In this document: one piece after another, positions 63,292-64,000 of the stretch
Numbering within the stretch: position 1 is the first letter of the stretch
How the letters are laid out: each line of letters opens with the position of its first letter
Assembly (NCBI GenBank): GCA_031265435.1
Contig: JAISCR010000104.1
Coordinates: 1 to 64,000 of the forward strand
DNA length: 64,000 bases
Reading direction: 5' to 3'
From: Treponema sp.
GTDB lineage: Bacteria; Spirochaetota; Spirochaetia; Treponematales; Breznakiellaceae
The notes under the pieces: generated by a model
Databases searched by the model: none
What the model was told of the DNA's origin: nothing
What the model saw: the letters and a program-made list of their open reading frames with translations, nothing else
Made by a program: the position numbers and the translations under genes

Positions 63292-64000
63292 ATGAAAAGT
63301 AAAACGGTGAAAGGAATAGGCATTTTTATCGGAACGGTTATCGCGGCGGGAGCGTTGTTTTTCCTGCCATCGCTGCTTGCCGGAGGCAATGAGCCGCAGG
63401 CCGCCGCCGGTGCGGAACCGGCTGTTTCGGCTGTTTCGGTAAAAATCGCGGAGGCGGAAATACGCAGCCTCAGGAGGCGGCTTGAGGTGAACGGCGACGT
63501 GCGGAGCGTTCAGCAGGTCGAGGTGTTCCCCGAAGCAAGCGGGAAACTGGCCTCCGTTAGGGCTGTCCTGGGGAGCAGCGTCCGCCGGGGAGAGATTGTC
63601 GCGGAAGTAGACCCATCCCGGCCGGGCGTTCAATTTATGCGCAGCCCGGTATACGCCCCGATAAGCGGTACGGTAAGCAGGACGCCGCTTTCCGTGGGAA
63701 CGACGGTAAGTACCGGGGACAGCGTCATGACCATTTCCCTTGCCGAAAACCTTGAGGTGATGGCGCTGATCCCGGAAGGAGACATAGGCGGGCTTGCTCT
63801 GGGATTAAAAGCCGATATTTTCTTACGCGCCTTTCCCGGCGAATCCTTTTCCGCGGCGGTAACGCATATAGCGCCGGTACTGGACCCGGTTTCGCGGACA
63901 AAGATGATAACCCTTTCTTTTGACCGCCCGGACAGCAGGATTAACGCGGGTATGTTTGCCCGGATCGCCCTCACTACCGGAACCTACGATAATATCATTG
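63292..64000 (+). CDS. RND efflux periplasmic adaptor (membrane-fusion protein), partial
   Basis: The frame is open from an ATG with CAGGAG to the right edge (236 codons seen). It has an N-terminal membrane anchor (about 8-30), a biotinyl-lipoyl-like domain (KLASVRAVLGSSVRRGEIVAEVD and APISGTVSRTPLSVGTTVSTGD) and the start of the beta-barrel (EGDIGGLALGLKADIF). This is the HlyD/AcrA-type adaptor that links an RND pump to an outer-membrane channel. The alpha-hairpin is very short, which is unusual for AcrA-type adaptors and recalls MexH/MdtA-like forms. Confidence 0.85.
   Translation, partial: MKSKTVKGIGIFIGTVIAAGALFFLPSLLAGGNEPQAAAGAEPAVSAVSVKIAEAEIRSLRRRLEVNGDVRSVQQVEVFPEASGKLASVRAVLGSSVRRGEIVAEVDPSRPGVQFMRSPVYAPISGTVSRTPLSVGTTVSTGDSVMTISLAENLEVMALIPEGDIGGLALGLKADIFLRAFPGESFSAAVTHIAPVLDPVSRTKMITLSFDRPDSRINAGMFARIALTTGTYDNII

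Overview
The window looks like chromosomal DNA of a spirochaete, most likely a free-living or gut Treponema of moderate G+C. The reasons are the natural Asn at the rifampicin-pocket Ser531 position of RpoB (a known spirochaete trait), a threonyl-tRNA synthetase without the N-terminal TGS domain, the number of carbohydrate ABC systems with lpl/ytc-type and YesM/YesN-type genes, and several cNMP/GGDEF/MCP signalling proteins. The genus is an inference from gene content. No phage, transposase, integrase or CRISPR array was seen.

Layout. 1-6.9 kb: a truncated LacI-type regulator fragment, an operator-like palindrome, then two uroporphyrinogen-decarboxylase-superfamily proteins flanking an RbsABC-type importer, ending in a VOC protein. 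6.9-10.5 kb (minus): D-aminoacylase, DapF-like epimerase/racemase, NfeD and an SPFH protein. 10.5-14.6 kb (plus): rsmE, a zinc-metalloprotease-like protein, a secreted protein of unknown function and a GPH sugar symporter. 14.6-23.3 kb: a 2-hydroxyacid dehydrogenase, a DeoR regulator, an lplABC-type importer, and a two-component pair whose histidine kinase has a cytoplasmic LacI-type ligand domain in place of a membrane sensor. 23.3-32.3 kb: thrS, a chemoreceptor, a GarR-like reductase with an SDR, an orphan Zn/Mn-type ABC ATPase, and two adjacent cNMP-GGDEF proteins, one degenerate and one apparently active.

32.3-44.4 kb is the transcription/translation core: tRNA-Thr, rpmG, tRNA-Trp, secE, nusG, rplK, rplA, rplJ, rplL, rpoB, rpoC. 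It is interrupted by two unusual tandem duplications. One is an approximately 200-bp structured unit that begins inside the tRNA-Trp T-loop. The other is a 68-bp unit between rpoB and rpoC that carries a terminator-like hairpin.

44.4-57.1 kb is a mannoside-use locus: binding protein, two permeases, GH2 beta-mannosidase, D-lyxose/D-mannose isomerase, PfkB sugar kinase and mannitol-1-phosphate dehydrogenase, with a divergent YesM/YesN two-component system. The remainder holds a TPR protein fused to an aminoacyl-tRNA-protein-transferase-like (Aat) domain, an acyl-CoA synthetase, a GAF-PAS-GGDEF protein, a membrane protein, a YegP-like protein with an AT-hook tail, a remnant of an RND exporter, and the start of an RND periplasmic adaptor that runs off the right edge.

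A recurring pattern is a stem-loop just after each of the three solute-binding-protein genes, before the membrane components. The items most worth following up are the LacI-domain histidine kinase, the TPR-Aat fusion, the tRNA-Trp tandem repeat and the paired cNMP/GGDEF proteins.
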